Shown here piece by piece: positions 54,944 to 63,878 of a stretch of DNA of 64,000 bases; position 1 is the first letter of the stretch; every line of letters starts with the position of its first letter. The DNA comes from an uncultured Lachnospiraceae bacterium (GTDB taxonomy: Bacteria; Bacillota; Clostridia; Lachnospirales; Lachnospiraceae). The notes under the pieces are model-generated. The model was not told the DNA's origin. It worked only from the letters and a program-made list of their open reading frames with translations, and ran no database searches. The DNA lies in contig CANBFE010000012.1 of the NCBI GenBank assembly GCA_947367855.1, positions 35,189 through 99,188 of the forward strand, written 5' to 3'. Made by a program: the position numbers and the translations under genes.

Positions 54944-57017
54944 ACTGATCACCCGCAACAGCGCAAGAAGCCGGAAGGAAAACGGACTGTTCTTCGCCTC
55001 CTTACTGGTTTCCATTATCGCCTTTTACATTATACTCGCCCTGCCCCGCCAGGATGTGATGATCTTCCTGGGCAAAATGGAGAGCCAGGCCGTAGACCGG
55101 CTCTTTCAGATGATACCCCTGTTCTTCGGTATGACGCTGCTCATCCTCTTCTTTCTGGTCTACTATGCCGGACAGTTCCAGTTGGAACGGCGCAGGCATG
55201 AATTCGGCGTCTACCTGATGATGGGCATGCGCAGGCCGAAACTCTTCCTCCTGCTGTTGGCGGAGGATTTCCGCAGCAGCCTCCTCTCCCTGGCTGTGGG
55301 CCTGCCCGCCGCAGTGCTGCTGTCCGAGTTGATCAGCCTGGCTACCGCAAGAATTGTGGGCATGGGCATTGTGGGACATCGTTTTACCCTCTCCCTCACG
55401 GCTGTGCTGTGGACTGTCCTTGGTTTTCTTGCCATAAAACTCGGAGCTTTCCTTCTGCTCAGCGGCCGGATTGCCGGACAGGAACTGGGGGCGCTGCTGT
55501 CGGAGGCGCCAAAGGGAGCCAGGCGCAGGTTGGCCGCTCCGATATACGTTATTTCGTTTGTACTGGGCCTTTTCTTCCTTGCTGCCGCCTACGCCATGGC
55601 CATCCGGGGACTTTCCTGGTATAATCTGAAAAAGATGGGAACCACCCTGCTTCTGGGCTTTTCCGGAACCATGCTTCTCTTCTTGGGACTTGGCTCCGCA
55701 ATCGGCTTCCTGGTAAATCACACAGGCAGGAACCGGCGGCTCCATACCTTCACTTTCCGACAGATTCAGGAGAATATCGTCCTGCGCTCCGGCAGCCTGG
55801 CCGTCAGTTCCCTGCTGCTTCTGGCAGCCCTTTGCTGCCTTGGGGCAGGCGCGGCTGTGTCCGGTTATTTCAACAGGGACAGCAATGTATTTTCCCTTTT
55901 CGGGAAAACCGACTCCCACATCCTGGATTATACCTTTCCGGAATACCAGGAGGGCGCGGAAACCCTCAGACAGATCGAAAGCAATGACCTGGAGGCCTGT
56001 TTTTCCCAGTTATTCGAGATAAACCTGGGACACATCCGCACAGGGGACGGTCAGCAGGGGGACTTTGCTATGGAATCCGTCCTGGAAGCCCTGGAGCAGG
56101 CGGAGGCATCCCGGGACAGGGATGTGCTGCTGAACAATCTGGGCTATGCGGTCTACCCCTACCTGATTTCCCTCAGCGGCTATAACCATCTGCTCTCCCT
56201 GGCGGAACTGCCCGCACTGACTCTGGCGGAAAACGAGGCCGCAGTCTATATGAATCATGAAGACAGCACCCCGGGCCGTCTGGAGCTGATGAATGAAATC
56301 CTGGAAAAACGGCCTGCCGTAAGCCTGGACAGGGAAACCTTTTATCTCACCGGAACCGTCCAGACCCTGAACCTGGTCACGGACCGCGCCATCTCCCTGT
56401 CCTTTGCCCTGATTGTACCGGACCAGGTATTCGCCCGCTATACACAGGGGGATTACAGCACCTACCTGAACGCAGTGCTGAATCCGGAGCTGCTCCGCTC
56501 CCGAAGCCTGATGAACGCTATCATGGATATAAACGAACGCCTGGACGAAGCAGGCCTGGAATATGAAAGCCACCTCCAAAATATGGGCAGAAAGCTGTTC
56601 TATGCGGTTGCCGCAGGCTACCTTACCGTATATCTCACTGTCATCTTCCTGATTATCGCAAATACGGTAATGGGCGTACAGTTTTTAATGAGTCAGCAGA
56701 AATCCGGCAGGCGGTACAAAACCCTCATCCGCCTGGGCGCCTCCTATGAACTCCTCTGCCGCTGCGCCGGAAAACAGCTGAACTGGTACTTCGGCCTTCC
56801 CGCCGCCGTTGCGGTTATCAGCAGCCTGTTCGGCATCCGCTCCCTGCTCACAGGCATACTTGGTTATCTGACCACAGCCACTGCACTGGAGCTGATGGGC
56901 GTATCTGCCACTATGATTTTCCTTCTGGTTGTGGTAGAATCTGTCTATATAGCCGCAGCCAGGCGCTCCGCATGCCGTTATCTCCTCACTTTGATGACGC
57001 CGGAGCGGGAGGAATAG
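54933..57017 (+). CDS. bceB: Bce-like ABC transporter permease (FtsX family)
   Basis: Predicted 694 aa, ten hydrophobic segments. Between residues about 320 and 550 lies a long extracellular region (begins GKTDSHILDYTFPEYQE) that in BceB-type proteins senses the antibiotic complex. FtsX-type core near the N-terminus (LERRRHEFGVYLMMGM) and near the C-terminus (SQQKSGRRYKTLIRLGA). It likely both exports/frees the drug target and signals to the kinase. The peptide recognised cannot be inferred. Confidence 0.9.
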   Translation: MFYKLITRNSARSRKENGLFFASLLVSIIAFYIILALPRQDVMIFLGKMESQAVDRLFQMIPLFFGMTLLILFFLVYYAGQFQLERRRHEFGVYLMMGMRRPKLFLLLLAEDFRSSLLSLAVGLPAAVLLSELISLATARIVGMGIVGHRFTLSLTAVLWTVLGFLAIKLGAFLLLSGRIAGQELGALLSEAPKGARRRLAAPIYVISFVLGLFFLAAAYAMAIRGLSWYNLKKMGTTLLLGFSGTMLLFLGLGSAIGFLVNHTGRNRRLHTFTFRQIQENIVLRSGSLAVSSLLLLAALCCLGAGAAVSGYFNRDSNVFSLFGKTDSHILDYTFPEYQEGAETLRQIESNDLEACFSQLFEINLGHIRTGDGQQGDFAMESVLEALEQAEASRDRDVLLNNLGYAVYPYLISLSGYNHLLSLAELPALTLAENEAAVYMNHEDSTPGRLELMNEILEKRPAVSLDRETFYLTGTVQTLNLVTDRAISLSFALIVPDQVFARYTQGDYSTYLNAVLNPELLRSRSLMNAIMDINERLDEAGLEYESHLQNMGRKLFYAVAAGYLTVYLTVIFLIIANTVMGVQFLMSQQKSGRRYKTLIRLGASYELLCRCAGKQLNWYFGLPAAVAVISSLFGIRSLLTGILGYLTTATALELMGVSATMIFLLVVVESVYIAAARRSACRYLLTLMTPEREE

Positions 57018-57064
57018 GGCTGTTGGAAAAAAATTCCCGGACTGCCCGGGACAGGGAGGCTATG

Positions 57065-57754
57065 ATGAAACGAATTGCCATTGTGGAGGACGAGGTATTT
57101 ATGCGGGAGGAACTGTCCGAACTGTTGAGCCGGGCAGGCTACAAGCCCCTTGCAGTCGAAAAATTTGAGGACACGGCCCAGGCGCTCCTGGACCTTTCCC
57201 CGGACCTTGTCCTCCTGGACCTGAACCTTCCCGGCGCAGGCGGATTCCAGATCTGCAGGGAACTGAAGCGGAAAAGCGCCATCCCCGTCCTGGTGCTCAC
57301 CTCCCGGGACCAGATGCGGGACGAACTCCACGCCCTGGAACTGGGTGCGGACGAATACCTGACCAAACCCTGCCCCAGGGAGCGTCTTCTGGCGCGCATC
57401 TCCAATGTGCTGAAGCGGTTTGAGGGCAGGCCAAACCTGTTGGAAGGCCCGGGCTGCCTGTTGGACCGACAGTCCTATACGCTTTATGTCCACGGCCAGT
57501 CCGTAATCCTTCCCAAAAATCAGGGAAAACTGTTGGAACTGTTTCTGTCCCACGGTGACGAGGCCGTTACAAAGGAAGAATTATGCCTGGGGCTATGGGG
57601 CACTACCCAGTTCATCGACGAAAATGCCCTGCAGGTAAATCTGACGCGGCTGAAGAAAACCCTTGCAGGCCTTGACATGGACTGCCGCCTTATCCCCATA
57701 AGGGGCACCGGCTACCGCCTTGTCCCGGCAAAGCAGGAGGATACCGCGCAATGA
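57065..57754 (+). CDS. bceR: OmpR-family response regulator of the Bce-like module
   Basis: Predicted 229 aa. Receiver domain: acidic pair VEDE, phospho-acceptor Asp in LVLLDLNLPG, Thr/Lys in VLVLTSRD and YLTKP. C-terminal winged helix with YRLVP end. It probably activates the transporter genes on stimulation. The ATG at 57065 has GGGAGG five bases away; an ATG directly before it is too close. Forty-seven bases after the permease stop. Confidence 0.93.
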   Translation: MKRIAIVEDEVFMREELSELLSRAGYKPLAVEKFEDTAQALLDLSPDLVLLDLNLPGAGGFQICRELKRKSAIPVLVLTSRDQMRDELHALELGADEYLTKPCPRERLLARISNVLKRFEGRPNLLEGPGCLLDRQSYTLYVHGQSVILPKNQGKLLELFLSHGDEAVTKEELCLGLWGTTQFIDENALQVNLTRLKKTLAGLDMDCRLIPIRGTGYRLVPAKQEDTAQ

Positions 57755-57756
57755 CA

Positions 57757-57788
57757 GTAACAGTTCAGACAGGGCGCTGAACTGTTAC
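57757..57788. repeat. Dispersed hairpin repeat, copy 2
   Basis: Arms GTAACAGTTCAG and CTGAACTGTTAC with loop ACAGGGCG, identical to copy 1 except the last loop base. It follows the response regulator stop codon by two bases and precedes the kinase by 27, so it may lower read-through into the kinase gene. Confidence 0.88.
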
Positions 57789-57815
57789 CAATAACAACCA
57801 AAAAAGGGGGAACCT

Positions 57816-58865
57816 ATGAAACGATACCTGAAACACTTACAGCACGCTCTGCCCTGGCTGCTTCTGCTTCTTGGAATGGACGTTTTTTCGTCTTTTCTGC
57901 TCTGGGTAGTGGATTCCCGGGCGTTCCCTGCCCTGTCCGCCGCAATCCTGCTGACATCCCTCCTCCTGTTTTCCGCAGTCAGCGCCGTGCTTGCCTGCCG
58001 GGGAAACAGCCGTGAAAAAGCTTTCCTGGCCTTTCTGGAGACGCCTGACGAATATCAGGAGGAGCTGCTCCTAAAATCCCTGGGCGCTTCACAGGCCCAT
58101 GCAGTCCGCCTTCTGGGCGCAAATCTCCGGGAACGCCGGGATGCCTGCAGGCATCTGGAAACCCGCCTGGAAGAATACGAGGAATATGTGGAATCCTGGG
58201 CCCATGAGACGAAGATGCCCCTCTCCCTGCTGTCCCTCCTGTTGGACAACCGCAGGGACAGCCTTACCGAACCCGTGGTGCACAGACTGGACTATGTGCG
58301 GAACCGCATGCAGGAATTCATAGACCAGATGCTGTATTATGCCCGCCTCAAAAGCGCCCGGAAGGATTACCTCTTCGAGCGTTTTCCCCTGCTGCCCTGC
58401 ATCCGGGAAATTCTGGAGGACTACCGCCCCCTTTTGGAGGAAAAACAGTTCCGGATCACCCTTCCCTCCGCCGAAGCCCATGTATACACGGACCGCCGGG
58501 GGCTGCTGTTCCTGATGCGGCAGCTTGTCAGCAATTCCGTGAAATACAGCGCCCAGTCTCCCGCGCTTTGCTTTGATTACCGGGAGGACGCCTCCGGCTG
58601 CAGACTGGATATCCGGGACAACGGCACGGGCGTAAAAGCCTGCGATCTTCCCTATATCTTTGAAAAAGGCTTTACCGGGGACTCCGGCGAGAACCGAAAC
58701 CGGGCCACCGGCATGGGACTGTACCTGGCAGCCGAGATCGCCCGGGAGATCGGACTTTCCCTGGAGGCCTCCTCCCAGTGGGGACAGGGCTTTGAAATAC
58801 GGATTTCTTTTCCGAAAGTGGAGACGCCCGCAAATCTCACAAAACTGCACAGAACCGGGTATTAA
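57816..58865 (+). CDS. bceS: Bce-like intramembrane-sensing histidine kinase
   Basis: Predicted 349 aa. Two N-terminal helices with a very short loop (LPWLLLLLGMDVFSSFLLWV and ALSAAILLTSLLLFSAV), no extracellular domain, typical of BceS kinases that are controlled by the permease. H-box: WAHETKMPLSLL; N-box LVSNSVKYSA; G-box DNGTGV and GMGLYLA. It phosphorylates the preceding response regulator. Good RBS GGGGG before the ATG. Confidence 0.92.
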   Translation: MKRYLKHLQHALPWLLLLLGMDVFSSFLLWVVDSRAFPALSAAILLTSLLLFSAVSAVLACRGNSREKAFLAFLETPDEYQEELLLKSLGASQAHAVRLLGANLRERRDACRHLETRLEEYEEYVESWAHETKMPLSLLSLLLDNRRDSLTEPVVHRLDYVRNRMQEFIDQMLYYARLKSARKDYLFERFPLLPCIREILEDYRPLLEEKQFRITLPSAEAHVYTDRRGLLFLMRQLVSNSVKYSAQSPALCFDYREDASGCRLDIRDNGTGVKACDLPYIFEKGFTGDSGENRNRATGMGLYLAAEIAREIGLSLEASSQWGQGFEIRISFPKVETPANLTKLHRTGY

Positions 58866-58922
58866 AGAAACCTCCCTGCAACAGACTGCGGAGAAAGTTC
58901 TCTGGAAAAACGAATAGTACGC

Positions 58923-59645
58923 TTACTTCTCCTGCCCTTCCAACAGCCGGAACCTGCAGTCCAGGCCCAACAGGGCAAACACCTCCTCCAACTGTCCAAC
59001 GGACGCTTCTTCCATGCCCTCCGCCAGAACAAACACGCCCGTAGCCTTCACCGTATCATCCTCACCTCTGTGGAAAGCCACGGCTATGGGATATCCGTCC
59101 TCGAAAAAATACAGATAAATGCTGTCCTGCTCCAATTCACTGCTGACGAAAGTTTTTTCCGCCGTATACAGGGACGCCAGAGCCAAGGAGCTGCTTCCCT
59201 CTCGGGCGTTGAGCTGATTTAACAATAAAGAAGCGCTTTTTGCATCCAGAAACTCCTTCAGAGAATCCGGAAGCCCACCCAGAGCTTCCTCTCCGTCAAT
59301 GGCTGACAGAAATTCCCCCACGGACGGAACAGTCATTTCATATATGGTCCTGGGGAAGCTGTAATCCCCGGCCGCAATTCCCCGGAGCTGATTTTCGAAA
59401 GCCGGATTTTCAGCTCCCATAATTGCACCATATTCTTCACTGGCAGCCATCTGCGCCATCAGACCGATCAGTTCCATCCCCTGTTGGTTCAGGGACTTCC
59501 GGCTGCTCTCCTGCCCCCCGCAGCCGCAGCACAGCAAGACCAACATACATGCGGACAGCAGAACCGCTATTTTCACAGACAGCTTTCGGGGCTGACAGAC
59601 CCCTTCCGTTTTTCGTATTCCTGAACTAAACCTGCAGATCTTCAT
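58923..59645 (-). CDS. Predicted lipoprotein, unknown function
   Basis: Predicted 240 aa, convergent with the kinase gene. The signal region (KIAVLLSACMLVLLCCGCGGQES) ends in a Cys-rich lipobox-like stretch. The mature domain is acidic and helical (PSVGEFLSAIDGEEALGGL; DSIYLYFFEDGYPIAVAF). No family recognised; it could be a membrane-linked sensor or a stress protein. Start at 59645 with GGAGGG upstream. Confidence 0.7.
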   Translation of the reverse strand: MKICRFSSGIRKTEGVCQPRKLSVKIAVLLSACMLVLLCCGCGGQESSRKSLNQQGMELIGLMAQMAASEEYGAIMGAENPAFENQLRGIAAGDYSFPRTIYEMTVPSVGEFLSAIDGEEALGGLPDSLKEFLDAKSASLLLNQLNAREGSSSLALASLYTAEKTFVSSELEQDSIYLYFFEDGYPIAVAFHRGEDDTVKATGVFVLAEGMEEASVGQLEEVFALLGLDCRFRLLEGQEK

Positions 59646-59743
59646 AATAAACTTCCCTCCTGAAATCGGTTCCCCATTCCTTTATCCTACCATATCCCCC
59701 CTGCATCCGCAAGATTATTATCTATAGCTTCCCCTCTCCATCC

Positions 59744-59772
59744 TTGACAAATCAGGCGAAACAAACTATGCT
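59744..59772 (+). promoter_or_regulatory. Strong promoter of the acetyltransferase-kinase fusion gene
   Basis: TTGACA (59744-59749), 17 bases, TATGCT (59767-59772). It rules out upstream in-frame starts of the next gene, because those lie inside the promoter. Confidence 0.8.
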
Positions 59773-59818
59773 TGTTATCAGAAACCCTTTTCAGTCAAAA
59801 AATACGGAGGAACACCCA

Positions 59819-61579
59819 TTGCCTGTTGAAATCAGAAAAGAGAATCCGGCAGATTACCGCACGGTGGAGAATCTGACCCGGGAGGCATTCTGGGGATGCA
59901 TGGACCATCCCACCTGCGACGGAGAGCATCTTTTGGTACACAAATTAAGAAAACTGCCCTGTTTTGTGCCGGAACTCGATCTGGTTGCGGAGACGGACGG
60001 AATGATTGTGGGGCACATCATATACAGCCTGGCGAAAGTGGTGACGCCGGAAGGACTGGAAATCCCGGTTCTGAGTTTCGGCCCTCTCAGCGTCCATCCT
60101 GACTATAAAAGACAGGGCATCGGTTCCGCTCTGATGCGCCATTCCATCAGACAGGCATCCCGATTGGGATACAGAGCCATTCTGATCTATGGGCATCCTG
60201 ATTATTACCCCAGATTCGGTTTCCGGCGGGCCTCCAGTTACGGCATTACCTCAGCCGACGGGAGTACCCCGGACGCCCTGATGGCCATGGAATTGTATGA
60301 CAACGCCCTGGAAGGCATAACAGGACGGTTTTTTGAGGATGCCGTATATGCGGTTGACCCGGAAGAAACGGCGGAATTTGACAAAAACTTTGCCCCCAAA
60401 GAACCGGCCCGGCTGTTGACGGCAGACTGCCTGACGGAGCATCTCCCCGTTCAGGCCAGACAGGCATTTCAGGCCCATGGCATTCGGTATGTGGGCCAAC
60501 TGCACCGTTACAGCGGCAGGGAAATCCTGGAATGGGAAGGCATGAACGAACAGAGCCTGGCACAGCTGAACGAACTCCTGGCGCAGATGGGACTTCCCTG
60601 TAAACTGCCGCCCTCCTCCTATATATTTGCGCTGACGGAGATGGGCCTGCGCATCCCCTCCTGCTCACTGCTCCGCTCCAAAGCCGGAATTTCCCTGTAC
60701 CAGGTGGAGGCGGAAGGGAAAAGACTGATACTGAAGGTATTTGAAAAACAGGAAGATACCAGGGAAATCGAAAATTACAGGATTCTCTCCTCCCTGGGCA
60801 TCCCCACGCTGCCTCTGCTTGGCTGCACACAAAATGCCATATTACTGCCGGAGGTGGGGGATGGTAGCGAAAATGAAGCTATCAGCCCACAGAACGACTT
60901 CACTGGTACCACATTTGCAGTTGACGCCGCTAATCCCAAACTTGGCACTGCCAATTATAGACTTGGCACTGCCAACTACAGACTTGGCAGGGAGGATGAC
61001 CTTCGCAATCCCCAGGCGGCAAGAGCCATTGCCAGATGGTATAAAACGCTTCACGCGAAAGGCCGTGAATATCTTAGCGGCAATACGATTTCCCTGTATG
61101 ACGAATCCGATTCCCTCACTTTGGACACCCTGAAACAGGTTGCAGACAGAACCGGCACAGCAGGCGATGCCCTCTGGCAGGAAACAGCCCGGCACTTTGA
61201 CAGAATCCGTGACCGCATCAGCGCCTTGCCCCGGACGCTTACCTATAACGATTTTTACTGGACAAACCTAATTGTCTCCAAAGACCAGGAAAGCGCTTTT
61301 ATGTTCGATTACAATCTATTAGGCAAAGGTACTGCCTATGGGGATATCCGCAATGTAACCAGTTCCCTTTCACCGGATGCTGCCCAAGCCTTTCTGGAAG
61401 AATACGGAATGAACTTTGCGGAGGAAGAACGGAAAGCAGACGCATTCCTTGGGCCTTTGGTTACACTGGTCAGCGCCTGTAAACAGGAAAAGCTCCCTTC
61501 CTGGGCGGAAGAATCCCTGGATGCACTGCGAAACGGAAAGATCTTATCGGCCCTGCGGGAATGGTTGGGAGAATTGTAA
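59819..61579 (+). CDS. GNAT acetyltransferase / HhH / APH-like kinase fusion
   Basis: Predicted 586 aa. (1) GNAT domain, about residues 1-170: GPLSVHPDYKRQGIGSALM binds acetyl-CoA, then GHPDYYPRFGFRRAS. (2) A helix-hairpin-helix segment like the RNA polymerase alpha C-terminal domain, about 215-265: GIRYVGQLHRYSGREILEW and MNEQSLAQLNELLAQMGL. (3) APH/choline-kinase-like domain, 290-586: LTYNDFYWTNLIV and FMFDYNLLGKG hold the catalytic Asp/Asn pattern. It may modify a small molecule or antibiotic at two sites; substrate unknown. TTG start at 59819 with GGAGG eight bases upstream. Confidence 0.83.
   Translation: MPVEIRKENPADYRTVENLTREAFWGCMDHPTCDGEHLLVHKLRKLPCFVPELDLVAETDGMIVGHIIYSLAKVVTPEGLEIPVLSFGPLSVHPDYKRQGIGSALMRHSIRQASRLGYRAILIYGHPDYYPRFGFRRASSYGITSADGSTPDALMAMELYDNALEGITGRFFEDAVYAVDPEETAEFDKNFAPKEPARLLTADCLTEHLPVQARQAFQAHGIRYVGQLHRYSGREILEWEGMNEQSLAQLNELLAQMGLPCKLPPSSYIFALTEMGLRIPSCSLLRSKAGISLYQVEAEGKRLILKVFEKQEDTREIENYRILSSLGIPTLPLLGCTQNAILLPEVGDGSENEAISPQNDFTGTTFAVDAANPKLGTANYRLGTANYRLGREDDLRNPQAARAIARWYKTLHAKGREYLSGNTISLYDESDSLTLDTLKQVADRTGTAGDALWQETARHFDRIRDRISALPRTLTYNDFYWTNLIVSKDQESAFMFDYNLLGKGTAYGDIRNVTSSLSPDAAQAFLEEYGMNFAEEERKADAFLGPLVTLVSACKQEKLPSWAEESLDALRNGKILSALREWLGEL
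60942..60991 (+). repeat. 21-bp tandem palindromic repeat inside the fusion gene
   Basis: TTGGCACTGCCAA occurs at 60942 and 60963, with a third partial unit at 60984. It encodes the repeated LGTANYR in the kinase part and looks like recent local duplication. Confidence 0.75.
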
Positions 61580-61612
61580 CTTCAGACAAACCGAAAACAG
61601 AAAGGAGATTTC

Positions 61613-62029
61613 ATGGAAATCAAGGAATATACCTCCTATAACGAAGCGGAGATTTTGAAACTCTATGCAAGCGTAGGGTGGACGGCATATACGGACCACC
61701 CGGAAACCCTCAAAAAAGGATTTGAAAATTCCATGCTTACACTGGCGGCCTATGAAGACGGACAGCTCCTGGGGATAATCCGGACCGTTGGAGACGGACA
61801 GACCATCGTATTTATTCAGGATATTCTGATTTTCCCCACGCATCAGCGGAAGGGCGTGGGTTCTGCCCTCATGCGGGCGGTTCTGGACAGGTACCGCCAT
61901 GTACGCCAGATTAAGCTGACCTCAGACGACACTCCGGAAGCCGTTGGCTTTTATACGGCCATGGGCTTTCGGCAATTAGGCGGCTGCACATTCGACTCTT
62001 GGGAAAACATTGTGAATGCCCTTGGATGA
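61613..62029 (+). CDS. GNAT family N-acetyltransferase
   Basis: Predicted 138 aa. Acetyl-CoA loop FPTHQRKGVGSALMRAVLDR, beta-4 region VFIQDILIF, C-terminal DTPEAVGFYTAMGFRQLG. A compact GNAT, substrate unknown. AAAGGAGA precedes the ATG; 33 bases after the fusion gene on the same strand, so probably co-transcribed. Confidence 0.92.
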   Translation: MEIKEYTSYNEAEILKLYASVGWTAYTDHPETLKKGFENSMLTLAAYEDGQLLGIIRTVGDGQTIVFIQDILIFPTHQRKGVGSALMRAVLDRYRHVRQIKLTSDDTPEAVGFYTAMGFRQLGGCTFDSWENIVNALG

Positions 62030-62243
62030 CACCCCCAGATCTCCCTCGGAAAGCAGGATTGTCTCTCCGAATATCCGTTGAAAAATAACATATCCTATGA
62101 TACAATGATGACAGATTTAGATTGAAATTCCAGAAAATACATTCATAGCGGAACCGGAACAGTCCGGCTAAGAAATGTCAAGTGCGTCGAAGTGGCTTTA
62201 CCCTTTAGTGCCGTCGCGCAGCGACTATATTAGGAGGAAAATG

Positions 62244-63503
62244 ATGGACTATATTCCAAGAGCATTGGAAAACAGATTACGTAAATACGAAAAGACATAT
62301 AAGGCAATTCTGTTGACAGGCCCACGCCAGACAGGAAAGTCCACATTGCTGAAGAAAGTATTTCCCTCCAGGAAATATATCTCTTTGGACGATCCTTTTC
62401 TGGAGCAGCAGGCAAGAGAAGCCGGAAGCATGTTTTTAACCTTGAATCCGCCTCCAGTCACAATTGACGAGGTACAAAGGGCAGGTGAATTATTCCGCTA
62501 CCTTAAAATCAAATGCGATGAAAGTGAGGAAAAAGGCCTGTTCTGCCTGTCCGGTTCACAACCTTTTCATTTGATGCAGAATGTTTCGGAATCCCTGTCC
62601 GGACGAATCGGGATTCTCGAACTGTCCGGCCTGTCCATGCGTGAGAGCATGGGGGATCCTTTTAACGAGCACTTCCTTCCAACCCCGGAATATGTGGCAA
62701 AAAGGCGGGAATCTGCCCGAAACCCTGCAAATATCTGGGAAATGATTCACAGGGGCGGATACCCCGAACTGCAGGATGCCCATAAGGAATGGAGCGCATT
62801 CTATTCGGATTACGTAAAAACCTATATGGAGAGAGATGTCAGAGAACTGGCAGCCGTACAGGACCTGAATATTTTCAGACACTTTATGATAGCTGCCGCG
62901 GCAAGAACCGGAGAAATATTAAACTACACCTCCATTGCGTCAGAAATCGGGAAAGACGTGACAACCGTAAAAAACTGGATTTCGATTTTGGAGACCTCCG
63001 GCATTATTTACTTGTTGGAACCCTACACCTCCAATGTTTTAAAAAGGGCAATTAAATCGCCCAAACTCTATTTCCGAGATACCGGCCTTGCCTGCTATCT
63101 CACAAGATGGCTGACGCCGGAAACGCTTGCTTACGGAGCAATGAGCGGTCCCATGTTTGAAACATTCGTGATATCCGAGATATTGAAGTCCTTTGCCAAC
63201 GAAGGCCTGGATTATCGTCACTTTGTATCCTATTATCGCGGACGCGACAGGAAAAAGGTAACGGAAAGCCACGAAATCCAGGAAACAGAAATAGAAATCG
63301 ATATGATTATTGAAGAAAACGGAATCTTATACCCCATAGAAATAAAAAAAAGCACACAGGCAAAGGCAATGATGACATCTGCATTTCCCATTTTAGATCA
63401 AATTCCGGGAAAAAAACGCGGCGTGGGATCGGTTGTATGCAACTGCCCTGATGTGGGTGTACTGCGGGAAAATCTACTCCAGATACCTGTCTGGTATATT
63501 TAA
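62244..63503 (+). CDS. AAA_14 / DUF4143 ATPase
   Basis: Predicted 419 aa. Walker A LTGPRQTGKSTLLKK near the N-terminus, Walker B VTIDEVQRAGELF, then the DUF4143 domain with LKSPKLYFRDTGLACYL-like block (here IKSPKLYFRDTGLACYLTRW) and a C-terminal nuclease-like strand GILYPIEIKKS. Common in bacteria, function unknown. GGAGG six bases before the ATG at 62244; the next ATG upstream (62241) is too close. Confidence 0.93.
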   Translation: MDYIPRALENRLRKYEKTYKAILLTGPRQTGKSTLLKKVFPSRKYISLDDPFLEQQAREAGSMFLTLNPPPVTIDEVQRAGELFRYLKIKCDESEEKGLFCLSGSQPFHLMQNVSESLSGRIGILELSGLSMRESMGDPFNEHFLPTPEYVAKRRESARNPANIWEMIHRGGYPELQDAHKEWSAFYSDYVKTYMERDVRELAAVQDLNIFRHFMIAAAARTGEILNYTSIASEIGKDVTTVKNWISILETSGIIYLLEPYTSNVLKRAIKSPKLYFRDTGLACYLTRWLTPETLAYGAMSGPMFETFVISEILKSFANEGLDYRHFVSYYRGRDRKKVTESHEIQETEIEIDMIIEENGILYPIEIKKSTQAKAMMTSAFPILDQIPGKKRGVGSVVCNCPDVGVLRENLLQIPVWYI

Positions 63504-63513
63504 TGATCCCATA

Positions 63514-63807
63514 CTATCCTGCGTCAAAACAGGCCGGTTCCCGGAACATTCTTCCGTAGCGGCAGTAAAACACCTGCCCCATAAAGACGCCGTCCACCCA
63601 CATCTGCCCGCGCAGCCCATTCCTGACATGGATAAAGCCGCCCTCCCGGGTCCTTGGATAGTCCCGGAAAGCCTCATAGATACGGCGGCAGGCTTTCCCG
63701 TAGTAGGCCGCCGCTCCTACCCCGTGCTTTTCCAACAGCGGCATCAGCTTTCCCTCCGGTCTGCGGTCAAGTACCTGCAGCATTCTCTCTTTTACATCAA
63801 ATAACAA
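63514..63807 (-). CDS. Unknown 97-aa protein
   Basis: Not recognised. Basic, compact (KLMPLLEKHGVGAAAYYGK, GFIHVRNGLRGQMWVDG). The TTG start at 63807 has AAGGAG nine bases upstream. It is convergent with the DUF4143 gene, 10 bases apart, and starts 48 bases from hairpin copy 3. Confidence 0.5.
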   Translation of the reverse strand: MLFDVKERMLQVLDRRPEGKLMPLLEKHGVGAAAYYGKACRRIYEAFRDYPRTREGGFIHVRNGLRGQMWVDGVFMGQVFYCRYGRMFREPACFDAG

Positions 63808-63854
63808 CCTTCCCCACTCCTTGTTTCCGTTCTCTGAATTCCCTTTTTACAAAT

Positions 63855-63878
63855 CAGTTCAGACAGCGCGCTGAACTG
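63855..63878. repeat. Dispersed hairpin repeat, copy 3 (short)
   Basis: Eight-base arms CAGTTCAG and CTGAACTG with loop ACAGCGCG. Same core as copies 1 and 2, with outer bases diverged. It lies upstream of the 97-aa gene. The rest of 63808-64000 shows no gene. Confidence 0.75.
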
